Assembly (NCBI RefSeq): GCF_900176115.1
Contig: NZ_FWWR01000017.1
Coordinates: 234,809-298,808, forward strand
Direction: 5' to 3'
Length of the DNA: 64,000 nucleotides
Source: Peptoniphilus asaccharolyticus DSM 20463
GTDB lineage: Bacteria; Bacillota; Clostridia; Tissierellales; Peptoniphilaceae
The translations under genes and the position numbers were made by a program. Shown here piece after piece: positions 28,908 through 39,424 of the stretch. The notes under the pieces are model-generated. The model saw only the letters and a list, made by a program, of their open reading frames with translations. It did no database searches and had not been told where the DNA came from. Within the stretch, counting starts at the first letter, position 1; every line of letters starts with the position of its first letter.

Positions 28908-31900
28908 GTTTCAATAGAATCAAAGTGAAATGTAAATGTTGAAGAAGAGGTAAACAAGAAATTAGAAAATGAGTTTCAATAGAATCAAAGTGAAATGTAA
29001 ATTTTAAATTGCTTATTTCAATGCGTTTTTCAACATTTGTTTCAATAGAATCAAAGTGAAATGTAAATTCAAAGTTTTTTAGCTTAGATTTCGCAAAATT
29101 TACCGTTTCAATAGAATCAAAGTGAAATGTAAATGATTTCAAGATAGAAAAAGAGTATTATACCAATTCGGTTTCAATAGAATCAAAGTGAAATGTAAAT
29201 CTTTAACCTCTCTGTCTACAAAGCTTTTTAAAAATCTTGGTTTCAATAGAATCAAAGTGAAATGTAAATAATGATACAGAAGCTGTGAATCTGTATCAAA
29301 GAGTTGTTTCAATAGAATCAAAGTGAAATGTAAATTGGATTATTCCTGCTGATTTGATTGATGTACAGCAGGGTTTCAATAGAATCAAAGTGAAATGTAA
29401 ATTTCGAAGTCTTTTGTTAAATCCCAAGATGATAGATTTAGTTTCAATAGAATCAAAGTGAAATGTAAATTTGTGGCCATCTATTAAAGCGAGGTAATGT
29501 CTCTTATGTTTCAATAGAATCAAAGTGAAATGTAAATTCAGGAACTAGTGGCTCTTTTAAATAAGTTGCTGGACGTTTCAATAGAATCAAAGTGAAATGT
29601 AAATATTTTTATGACGAAGAAAGCGGAAAAGTAAAAATCGGTTTCAATAGAATCAAAGTGAAATGTAAATCGTTAAAATACAATTAAGGAGGTTTTTTTA
29701 ATGAATTGTTTCAATAGAATCAAAGTGAAATGTAAATCTTTAACCTCTCTGTCTACAAAGCTTTTTAAAAATCTGTTTCAATAGAATCAAAGTGAAATGT
29801 AAATTCGTTCCAGACCTTAAAAACTCCTTACAGGCCTTGCTGGTTTCAATAGAATCAAAGTGAAATGTAAATACATAGTTTTTATGATTTTTAGCATTAG
29901 CTCCAGCATGTTTCAATAGAATCAAAGTGAAATGTAAATCGTTAAAATACAATTAAGGAGGTTTTTTTAATGAATTGTTTCAATAGAATCAAAGTGAAAT
30001 GTAAATAGTTAATGGGTGCGAATTTTAAAAACAGCTCATTGTTAGTTTCAATAGAATCAAAGTGAAATGTAAATAGTTAATGGGTGCGAATTTTAAAAAC
30101 AGCTCATTGTTAGTTTCAATAGAATCAAAGTGAAATGTAAATACGCTTTAGGAGAGAATACGCTATCTAGTGCATAGCTGTTTCAATAGAATCAAAGTGA
30201 AATGTAAATACAAGATAATTTTTCAAGATGGTTCGCAGACAGGTTGTTTCAATAGAATCAAAGTGAAATGTAAATCCCTAGTCTTTTTTGTTATATGAAA
30301 TTTTATTTTTCTAGTTTCAATAGAATCAAAGTGAAATGTAAATCTTTCAATATGTTTATTAAATTCCTTTAATATGTTGTGTTTCAATAGAATCAAAGTG
30401 AAATGTAAATGTAAGTTTGAAATTGAATTCTTTCATAAATTAAGTTAAGTTTCAATAGAATCAAAGTGAAATGTAAATAAGATAAAGACTATAGCTGCTC
30501 CAAATATCGCACTTTTGTTTCAATAGAATCAAAGTGAAATGTAAATTCACATCAAGAGAAAGCTATTTCTATAGCTTGTAAAAGTTTCAATAGAATCAAA
30601 GTGAAATGTAAATAGCATCTTCACAAGAGATGAGTTGGCATTTGAAGAATGTTTCAATAGAATCAAAGTGAAATGTAAATCAAGTCGGGCAGTTTGTGTC
30701 AAACTCAACTTTTCTGTTGTTTCAATAGAATCAAAGTGAAATGTAAATTATAGAGCCATCAGGGTTGTTTATTGTTCGTGTTTTTAGTTTCAATAGAATC
30801 AAAGTGAAATGTAAATAACAAATTGAAATACTGTTGTTAAACCGTCCCAAATGTTTCAATAGAATCAAAGTGAAATGTAAATTCACATCAAGAGAAAGCT
30901 ATTTCTATAGCTTGTAAAAGTTTCAATAGAATCAAAGTGAAATGTAAATAGCATCTTCACAAGAGATGAGTTGGCATTTGAAGAATGTTTCAATAGAATC
31001 AAAGTGAAATGTAAATCATTTCAAAATGACAGGAAGCTTCAGCTTGAATCCGTTTCAATAGAATCAAAGTGAAATGTAAATACTTGTCCAAGCTATGTTT
31101 TATTAGTGAATCTAAGTTTCAATAGAATCAAAGTGAAATGTAAATAAAGATCCTTGGGGAGTTTATATAAATGCACTAAAGGTTTCAATAGAATCAAAGT
31201 GAAATGTAAATAATAGATTTAATATTGGAAAATTTAATATAAGAAGTAGTTTCAATAGAATCAAAGTGAAATGTAAATATCTCTGTGTGTTGATATTTCG
31301 TCCCACTCTTTAGTTTCAATAGAATCAAAGTGAAATGTAAATTTTCATTTTTAGGAGGAACAGACATGGATTTAATGCGTTTCAATAGAATCAAAGTGAA
31401 ATGTAAATTGGATATGTAGCAAGAATCTCTTCTCTAGTAGCTTGTTGTTTCAATAGAATCAAAGTGAAATGTAAATTATAGTTTCATTTTCTTTAAGCTG
31501 TATATATTCTTTTAGTTTCAATAGAATCAAAGTGAAATGTAAATTTCAAGATTTTGGTAAAATTGCATTTACAGACAGGCAGTTTCAATAGAATCAAAGT
31601 GAAATGTAAATCTTAGGGAGCTTCTAGCACATGCTAAGACAGCTTGTTTCAATAGAATCAAAGTGAAATGTAAATACGTAATATTGTTGCGGAATTATCA
31701 ACGAATCAAAATGTTTCAATAGAATCAAAGTGAAATGTAAATAAGAGCACTGCTTCGCAACTATGCTCTTTTAAATAAGGTTTCAATAGAATCAAAGTGA
31801 AATGTAAATAAGCTTTTGATGCTTTCAGTTGAGCATCGCTTGTTCTGTTTCAATAGAATCAAAGTGAAATGTAAATAATTATTTATGAATTGTTCCATAT

Positions 31901-34900
31901 TTTCACTCCTTTTCGTTTCAATAGAATCAAAGTGAAATGTAAATGTTGATGTATAATCACCACCGCCGGAGCTTGTTGTTTTGTTTCAATAGAATCAAAG
32001 TGAAATGTAAATTACATTGAAAAAAATGTATGGACATACGGGTTAAAGTTTCAATAGAATCAAAGTGAAATGTAAATAGCACAATTCCGTTTAATACGCT
32101 TTCAACACTCACTCCTGTTTCAATAGAATCAAAGTGAAATGTAAATACTCCGTTATCGCCGTATATGTTTGTTACTTCGCTAGTTTCAATAGAATCAAAG
32201 TGAAATGTAAATTCCGCTAATGCTTGTTTAGCTTGTTCTTGTGCTTGTTTTGTTTCAATAGAATCAAAGTGAAATGTAAATTCTTTTGCCCATAAAGTTT
32301 GACCTTTTGTCAGATATGAGTTTCAATAGAATCAAAGTGAAATGTAAATCTATAGCTAGTCTGCCAGTTTCTCAATTCAACACTTTGTTTCAATAGAATC
32401 AAAGTGAAATGTAAATTGGTATAGTTTCTCTTTCAATATCAACTTTAGCTGTTAGGTTTCAATAGAATCAAAGTGAAATGTAAATTGGTATAGTTTCTCT
32501 TTCAATATCAACTTTAGCTGTTAGGTTTCAATAGAATCAAAGTGAAATGTAAATAAAACTCAAGGTAAAAATAACGGGCATACAGTTATTGCGTTTCAAT
32601 AGAATCAAAGTGAAATGTAAATATACCTAGTGAGGATATACAAAAGCTATTTGAATTTGTGTTTCAATAGAATCAAAGTGAAATGTAAATATCTCTGTGG
32701 GTTGATACTTCGTCCCACTCTTTACTTTGTTTCAATAGAATCAAAGTGAAATGTAAATCTATAGCTAGTCTGCCAGTTTCTCAATTCAACACTTTGTTTC
32801 AATAGAATCAAAGTGAAATGTAAATGAATCTACAATTGAACTTGGAAATCAGAAACAAGGTGTTTCAATAGAATCAAAGTGAAATGTAAATGGTTCAACA
32901 GCATAAACAATAACATCTTTAGTTATCTCCGTTTCAATAGAATCAAAGTGAAATGTAAATCTATTAAAAGATAGCACAAGTTGCGAACGTCTTAATTTGT
33001 TTCAATAGAATCAAAGTGAAATGTAAATAAGAGATTAGAACAAAATCAAGAGTATCTAAATATGTTTCAATAGAATCAAAGTGAAATGTAAATAAAAACA
33101 AGAGAAAACAGTTAAGTTAAAAAAATTAGAGTTTCAATAGAATCAAAGTGAAATGTAAATTTAAATATATTGTCATAGTTGATATTAGGTCGGCGATTGT
33201 TTCAATAGAATCAAAGTGAAATGTAAATTGAGTAGATGTTACCTTTTACAAAATCCACTATAAAGTTTCAATAGAATCAAAGTGAAATGTAAATCTATAT
33301 ATATTACCATTATTATCTACAGCTATAGCGTTTCAATAGAATCAAAGTGAAATGTAAATCGGAATAACTATTTTCTCGCCGTAGGTAACTTTACTGTTTC
33401 AATAGAATCAAAGTGAAATGTAAATCTCTTTTTTATTGCAATTTTATAACAAGGGGGTGAAGAGTTTCAATAGAATCAAAGTGAAATGTAAATACAGTTC
33501 CAACTTTTTCGCAAAGAAGCTCATAATAAAGTTTCAATAGAATCAAAGTGAAATGTAAATAAGTATCGAGTGTTCACGAAAGAGGATTTAGGGAAGAAGT
33601 TTCAATAGAATCAAAGTGAAATGTAAATCAAAATTTTGATTTTCATAAAAGAGAGACAGAGCACGTTTCAATAGAATCAAAGTGAAATGTAAATATTCTT
33701 TACATGAATCAAGTCTCATAGCTCCAATATAGTTTCAATAGAATCAAAGTGAAATGTAAATTCTATAAACTCATGTGTTCCCTTAAATTTGTACTCTACG
33801 TTTCAATAGAATCAAAGTGAAATGTAAATCTATGCTTTCTTTATGCATTTGAGTAAGCTCATCCGTTTCAATAGAATCAAAGTGAAATGTAAATGAATAT
33901 GATAAAAAAATTAATATCAAAGAAGAATATTTGTTTCAATAGAATCAAAGTGAAATGTAAATTTTATTCCAGTTAAATTTGTCTTATAAAGTGGAATATT
34001 GTTTCAATAGAATCAAAGTGAAATGTAAATACAAGAGCGCTAATGGATAGAGCTACTTTAAATTTGATGTTTCAATAGAATCAAAGTGAAATGTAAATAA
34101 GAAAACGGAGCAATGCTGTTAACTGTGTTCGGCAAAGTTTCAATAGAATCAAAGTGAAATGTAAATTGAGGTTTGGACAGACGAAGAAAATCTAATCGTA
34201 GGGTTTCAATAGAATCAAAGTGAAATGTAAATCTCTGCGCCAACAGAATGAGAGACAAAAAGGCTATGTTTCAATAGAATCAAAGTGAAATGTAAATGTT
34301 TATGAAATCCGCTTGTTGAACTCCCCCGTTTGTAGTTTCAATAGAATCAAAGTGAAATGTAAATCGTTAAAATACAATTAAGGAGGTTTTTTTAATGAAC
34401 TGGTTTCAATAGAATCAAAGTGAAATGTAAATTTTAATATTTTCTTTTATTTCAGTTTTTGAATTATAGTTTCAATAGAATCAAAGTGAAATGTAAATAT
34501 TGCTTTTGCTAACATGAACATGATTTCATTATATAGGTTTCAATAGAATCAAAGTGAAATGTAAATTCAAACCAAATAGCTCCACGTTTAACCCCGTTAA
34601 AATTGTTTCAATAGAATCAAAGTGAAATGTAAATTTTACGATAGCAGTATTTATCAACTCAACTTCGCTAGTTTCAATAGAATCAAAGTGAAATGTAAAT
34701 GTGAACAATTAAATAGGATTTGCTATATGATGGAGCTGTTTCAATAGAATCAAAGTGAAATGTAAATGCCGATTAATCGGCAATTTAGAAAAAAGTAATG
34801 CGGCCGTTTCAATAGAATCAAAGTGAAATGTAAATTGATTTGTTTGGTGGCAGCGGTTCAACATTAATTGCGTTTCAATAGAATCAAAGTGAAATGTAAA

Positions 34901-37900
34901 TGTCGCATCGTAGTTGTAGCAGACGAGCAAAGCTTTAGTTTCAATAGAATCAAAGTGAAATGTAAATATTTTTGACAGGGCGAGATATAATATAAAGACA
35001 GAGAGGTTTCAATAGAATCAAAGTGAAATGTAAATCTTGTTATTTCAACATTAGTTCCAGCTGATAACTTGTGTTTCAATAGAATCAAAGTGAAATGTAA
35101 ATCCGTCAATTGCTGTTTCTATATCTTTTTCTCTTGTTTCAGTTTCAATAGAATCAAAGTGAAATGTAAATCATATTTGGCATTACTTTTTCATATTGAA
35201 TCATATCATCGTTTCAATAGAATCAAAGTGAAATGTAAATATGAAAAAAATGACTACTGTGCCATTAAGTGAGTTTCTGTTTCAATAGAATCAAAGTGAA
35301 ATGTAAATACAGAGAGATGCTTTAAGGTTGTTTGGTGTGGAATATAGTTTCAATAGAATCAAAGTGAAATGTAAATTTCCCATCATCAACTGTAACTGTA
35401 ATTGTGTTTTGGCGGTTTCAATAGAATCAAAGTGAAATGTAAATATATACATCATAGCATGATCGTTATACTTGTTGAGTTTCAATAGAATCAAAGTGAA
35501 ATGTAAATCTGCCGGAGCCAGCGCAATAGCTAATATAACATCGAGGTTTCAATAGAATCAAAGTGAAATGTAAATCAGAGATTTATACAGCTATTAAAGA
35601 ATACAAAGGTGGTTTCAATAGAATCAAAGTGAAATGTAAATTTATACACATAGTAATATCCATTTTTTTCGCCGTTGTGTTTCAATAGAATCAAAGTGAA
35701 ATGTAAATTTGTTAGACTATCAAAGACTTTATACTAAAGAACATGGTTTCAATAGAATCAAAGTGAAATGTAAATATATATCTACCATTTTCTATTTCAT
35801 AATCAGTATAGTTTCAATAGAATCAAAGTGAAATGTAAATATAGTTTTAATAAATGTATTGGATTTATCAAAGAACAAGTTTCAATAGAATCAAAGTGAA
35901 ATGTAAATATTCTTTTTACCAGGGCTTTTGGATGTGAGGTTTACGGTTTCAATAGAATCAAAGTGAAATGTAAATGCTAATTTAGGATTCATATTCAAAT
36001 TAATATCGTATGTTTCAATAGAATCAAAGTGAAATGTAAATTGGAAGTAGACAAAGTAAATGTTTAATAAGAGTGTATGTTTCAATAGAATCAAAGTGAA
36101 ATGTAAATCCCAATCGTCGCGGCTAAGACTGCAAGGGCAACACTTAGTTTCAATAGAATCAAAGTGAAATGTAAATTCTGCCCTACAGCTAAAGGGGTTA
36201 TGTCTCCATATGCAGTTTCAATAGAATCAAAGTGAAATGTAAATTTGGCATTACTGTACTAAAAGTGTTGAGACTATAATGTTTCAATAGAATCAAAGTG
36301 AAATGTAAATCATGCTTTTGACGGCTGTATTGATTCTGATGTAAGGTTTCAATAGAATCAAAGTGAAATGTAAATATACAACTTATGGCTTAGCTAGTCA
36401 ATCATCTAATGGGTTTCAATAGAATCAAAGTGAAATGTAAATTTTTTTAGAGAAAAGGAGTGGAAATATGGAACAATTCAGTTTCAATAGAATCAAAGTG
36501 AAATGTAAATAGAATATCAGAATCCAAAAATGATGGGTATGCTTCTATGTTTCAATAGAATCAAAGTGAAATGTAAATTTGATAGCATCTTGTAGTTTCA
36601 TATACATTTCAAAGTTTCAATAGAATCAAAGTGAAATGTAAATCCGTTTATTTGCTTTTCAAATAGCTTAAAGTTTACGTTTCAATAGAATCAAAGTGAA
36701 ATGTAAATCTTCAACAAGTTCTTCAAGTATCTCAAGTTTTCTATCGGTTTCAATAGAATCAAAGTGAAATGTAAATCTAACAAATTTCTACAGGAAGTCC
36801 TGTCAATTTTTGAAGTTTCAATAGAATCAAAGTGAAATGTAAATCGCACTACCGCCACTTCTTGGGAACTGTCCTTTTACGGTTTCAATAGAATCAAAGT
36901 GAAATGTAAATTTAGACGATAGTATCTATATGTATGAGTTAAAAGAGTTTCAATAGAATCAAAGTGAAATGTAAATTGTTTTTTTGTGCATTTAATTAAT
37001 AGTGAGTTAAAAGTTTCAATAGAATCAAAGTGAAATGTAAATATAGCCAAACTTCCTAACACATCTTTAAAAGCAGCTTGTTTCAATAGAATCAAAGTGA
37101 AATGTAAATATATTCAAAAAAATCTATGTCTGATTTATTAAAACAGTTTCAATAGAATCAAAGTGAAATGTAAATATCAAGGTAAAGAACTTAAAAGAAT
37201 TATCGATTCTAAGTTTCAATAGAATCAAAGTGAAATGTAAATCATCTACTCTATCAACTTCTTTTAATGTCAATTCAGAGTTTCAATAGAATCAAAGTGA
37301 AATGTAAATGCAGGGAATTGAAACAGACATGTCAACGCTGGAAAGGTTTCAATAGAATCAAAGTGAAATGTAAATTCAGGTAATGCTTCAAGTGTCAATT
37401 CAAAACCTGTTGCGTTTCAATAGAATCAAAGTGAAATGTAAATACTTTAGGTTTTGCGTATGATACATTTTTTACATCACGTTTCAATAGAATCAAAGTG
37501 AAATGTAAATTCAAGAACAATAAGAGATTTAAGCGTTTCAGAGATTTCAGTTTCAATAGAATCAAAGTGAAATGTAAATTAAAGAAAATGACGAAATGAA
37601 ACAGTTTGTAAAGTCTGTGTTTCAATAGAATCAAAGTGAAATGTAAATCTAGTGGAGAAGAAAACATAATATATTTAGTTTCAAGTTTCAATAGAATCAA
37701 AGTGAAATGTAAATATGAGTATAGAGGTATCAATGTTATATTCTTATTTGGTTTCAATAGAATCAAAGTGAAATGTAAATAACTTCATGGAGCGGAGTTG
37801 TCAACAATTTGCCAAGTTTCAATAGAATCAAAGTGAAATGTAAATCTATTCAGTCTTTTAGCCTTGTAGCAAATCTGTTTCGGTTTCAATAGAATCAAAG

Positions 37901-38249
37901 TGAAATGTAAATACAGACGTACCTCTTGCTACAAGGGGGAGAATGGCTAGTTTCAATAGAATCAAAGTGAAATGTAAATAGTTCATTCCATCACTCCTCA
38001 TAATAAAATGGTACTAGTTTCAATAGAATCAAAGTGAAATGTAAATATAGATTGCCAGACGGTAAGATGTATTACAACATAGCGTTTCAATAGAATCAAA
38101 GTGAAATGTAAATTTCTTCAGTATTAACACCAAACTCTGAATTTTTATCAAGTTTCAATAGAATCAAAGTGAAATGTAAATATAAATATGTGGATAAAGG
38201 TGTTGACAGATGGTATACGGTTTCAATAGAATCAAAGTGAAATGTAAAT
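28908..38249 (+). CRISPR. Type I-B CRISPR array, about 140 repeats
   Basis: The 30-nt repeat begins GTTTCAATAG and ends GTGAAATGTAAAT. I counted 140 copies by hand with 139 spacers of about 33-39 nt (mean period 67 nt). All repeats I read look identical, even far from the leader. Cas6 cutting would leave the 8-nt 5' handle ATGTAAAT. Several spacers are present two or three times, and one two-spacer block is duplicated (see findings). Many spacers contain AGGAGG followed by ATG, as expected for phage gene starts. Short reading frames inside the array are artefacts of the repeat. Confidence 0.99.
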
Positions 38250-38523
38250 CAAAAAAGATGGCAAAAGGTAAGTGGAGTGACGAATATAAAATACAAAGGA
38301 AAAACCTTAAAAGCCGAAATACATTGGTATGAAGCAAATGGTCATATGAAAGAAATAAAAATACAAAGGGTGTTTGAGGATGAAAGTTAAATATCTAGGG
38401 AAAAGCGAAGGAATATCCCTAACAGAGAATAAAATATATGAAGCCCTAGGTTATGAAAGCGGATTTATAAGGATAATTGATGATACAGAAGAAGATTATT
38501 TATATGATCCGGAACAATTTGAG
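38250..38523 (+). other. Oversize terminal 'spacer' of 274 bp with mobile-element genes
   Basis: This segment lies between the last perfect repeat (38220-38249) and a degenerate repeat (38524-38553). It is about seven times longer than any other spacer. It has two tightly overlapping small genes on the + strand, whose products resemble small proteins of phages and integrative elements. A third gene end (KKDGKR then stop) may lie at its very start. Confidence 0.8.
38277..38390 (+). CDS. Small phage/ICE-type protein, 37 aa
   Basis: GTG 38277 starts a 37-residue protein, MTNIKYKGKTLKAEIHWYE..., ending RVFEDES. The KYKGKTLKAEIHWYEANG pattern is like small, unnamed proteins encoded in Firmicute phages and integrative elements, from memory and without a search. 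A weak GTAAGTGGAG precedes it. The last 11 bases overlap the next gene (ATGAAAGTTAA), as in compact phage operons. Confidence 0.6.
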   Translation: MTNIKYKGKTLKAEIHWYEANGHMKEIKIQRVFEDES

Positions 38524-38544
38524 GTTTTAATAGAATCAAAGTGA
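38380..38544 (+). CDS. Small phage/ICE-type protein whose C-terminus is a CRISPR repeat, 54 aa
   Basis: ATG 38380 starts a 54-residue protein (MKVKYLGKSEGISLTENKIY ... DDTEEDYLYDPEQFE then VLIESK). The family resembles small acidic proteins with a YLYPPELFE-like ending. The last six residues and the TGA stop are read from the degenerate CRISPR repeat that starts at 38524: GTT TTA ATA GAA TCA AAG TGA. GAGG lies directly before the ATG. The original end of the gene is missing, replaced by repeat. Confidence 0.65.
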   Translation: MKVKYLGKSEGISLTENKIYEALGYESGFIRIIDDTEEDYLYDPEQFEVLIESK

Positions 38545-38553
38545 AATATAAAT
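38524..38553 (+). repeat. Degenerate terminal type I-B repeat
   Basis: It matches the array repeat at 28 of 30 positions; the changes are C to T at repeat position 5 and G to A at position 25. It closes the oversize 274-bp unit and is the last recognisable copy. Degenerate trailer-end repeats are common in CRISPR arrays. Confidence 0.85.
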
Positions 38554-38587
38554 TTGTTCTTCTTTCGTATAATACTCCGTTAAATGT

Positions 38588-38623
38588 GTTTGAGATTATG
38601 TTATTCAAATGAAAACTTAATGT
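38588..38623 (+). repeat. Possible decayed type II-like repeat
   Basis: The stretch starting GTTTGAGATTATGTTATT resembles the 36-nt repeat at 39425-39460 when two small gaps are allowed. It could be a decayed copy or chance in AT-rich DNA. Confidence 0.3.
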
Positions 38624-38689
38624 GATTTTAATATATACTAAGAGAAAACAGGTAAGTATGAGATTCAAAATAACACTTTAAGTCGGCAA

Positions 38690-38725
38690 GTTTGAGAACA
38701 ACAGTGTCTGAAATGGGGGGCGAAA
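38690..38725 (+). repeat. Possible decayed type II-like repeat
   Basis: It begins GTTTGAGAA like the 36-nt repeat and matches about 21 of 36 positions without gaps. This is weak evidence; it is listed because two clear copies lie downstream. Confidence 0.25.
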
Positions 38726-38801
38726 GTTACTAAACTTTTAGGAATTAAAATTTGAATTTCAATAATGACATTGTAAATAAAATGCTTAAGAAGGTGAAAT
38801 T

Positions 38802-39026
38802 ATGGATAAAGAGATACAAAATTTTGTAGAAAAATTAGGATATAAAACAGTACAATATCTAGGGAACATAAAGGAGCTAAGATATATAATTTAATATATT
38901 TATAAGAATTTTGTTGCGAAGGATTGTATAGATATATTATCATGGAAGATGATAATATAAGAGCTTCAAGTGATGAAGAGTCACTTGCAATTATAGATTT
39001 TTTTCAGTGAAGCTGACGAAGAATGA
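38802..39026 (+). pseudogene. Decayed small gene, unknown function
   Basis: A good AAGAAGGTGAAATT leader precedes ATG 38802. The frame gives MDKEIQNFVEKLGYKTVQYL... for 30 residues and stops at 38892. Coding-like sequence goes on in other frames: EFCCEGLYRYIIMEDDNIRA, then after a T run FFSEADEE and a stop at 39024. Two frameshifts would join these into one protein of about 75 residues. I do not recognise the family. Confidence 0.45.
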
Positions 39027-39029
39027 TAA

Positions 39030-39065
39030 GTTTGAGAATGATGTAATTTCCAATGAGAGTCGAAC
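39030..39065 (+). repeat. Type II-like CRISPR repeat, copy A
   Basis: This 36-nt unit begins GTTTGAGAATGATGTAATTT and ends GAGAGTCGAAC. It equals copy B at 39425-39460 except for one base (G for A in the last five). The 36-nt length, GTTTGA start and TCAAAC-type end are the form of type II repeats, unlike the I-B repeat here. No cas9, csn2 or tracrRNA is visible in the window. Confidence 0.7.
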
Positions 39066-39171
39066 ACTCTTGTATCTTAGATATTTTTTATCTTTATTTT
39101 CACTGCTCCATTTAGCGGAAGCTTTTCTTTGAGATTCTGTGCTTTTGCATTCTTTTTCTATTGTGTTTACC
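39066..39171 (-). pseudogene. Phage-like small gene, 3' part lost at a repeat
   Basis: On the minus strand, AAAGGAGGTAAACACA precedes an ATA codon at 39169-39171. From there the frame reads IEKECKSTESQRKASAKW, then SSENKDKKYLRYKS, up to the exact edge of the type II-like repeat. Beyond that edge the frame runs into repeat sequence (VRLSLEITS). The text resembles the start of small phage proteins of the type 'EKQRKASKKW...YLRYRSTAKSFI'. The start codon has probably mutated from ATG to ATA. Confidence 0.5.
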
Positions 39172-39211
39172 TCCTTTGTCTGTTAAAATATAGATAAGAA
39201 TTAGAGAAAGG

Positions 39212-39337
39212 CTAAAAGCCTAACCCTTTGAAGATTTTGATTAGCTCCACAAGTGTTGTAAGTAAGTTAATAATTGCAGTTATTAACTCTAAGTACTCAG
39301 CATTGTGGGGTTTTTCTTTTTCTTCTTTCTTATCCAA
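39212..39337 (-). CDS. Small membrane-type phage-like protein, 41 aa
   Basis: A TTG start at 39337, 5 bases after AAAGGTGGTGG, gives a 41-residue protein. It has a charged N-terminus (MDKKEEKEKPHNAEYLELIT) and a hydrophobic C-terminal helix (AIINLLTTLVELIKIFKGLGF). Size and shape suit a small phage protein such as a holin-like or membrane-bound factor, but I do not recognise a named family. Confidence 0.5.
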   Translation of the reverse strand: MDKKEEKEKPHNAEYLELITAIINLLTTLVELIKIFKGLGF

Positions 39338-39424
39338 TTTTACCACCACCTTTAAGCCAAGAGGGTTACAAGGCTTTTACTTGACTTTCATCAACCTTGT
39401 AAATACAATATAAGATGCGTCTTA

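Larger units (their letters stand above)
39066..39424 (-). other. Phage-like fragment between two type II-like repeats
   Basis: This segment of 359 bp is coding-dense on the minus strand. It holds the end of one frame (YKVDESQVKAL, stop near 39364-39366), a complete 41-residue gene (39212-39337) and the start of a third gene that is cut at the edge of repeat copy A. Small overlapping genes of this kind are typical of phage or integrative elements. The length is about ten times that of a normal type II spacer. Confidence 0.6.

Noticed and set aside
28852..38668. Many short open frames with repeated peptide text (FTFHFDSIET, LHFTLILLK) in the array
   Set aside because: They are readings of the 30-nt CRISPR repeat on the minus strand, with no ribosome sites; not genes.
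39228..39413. 61-residue frame on the + strand
   Set aside because: It is antisense to the small minus-strand gene 39212-39337, which has a better ribosome site and composition.
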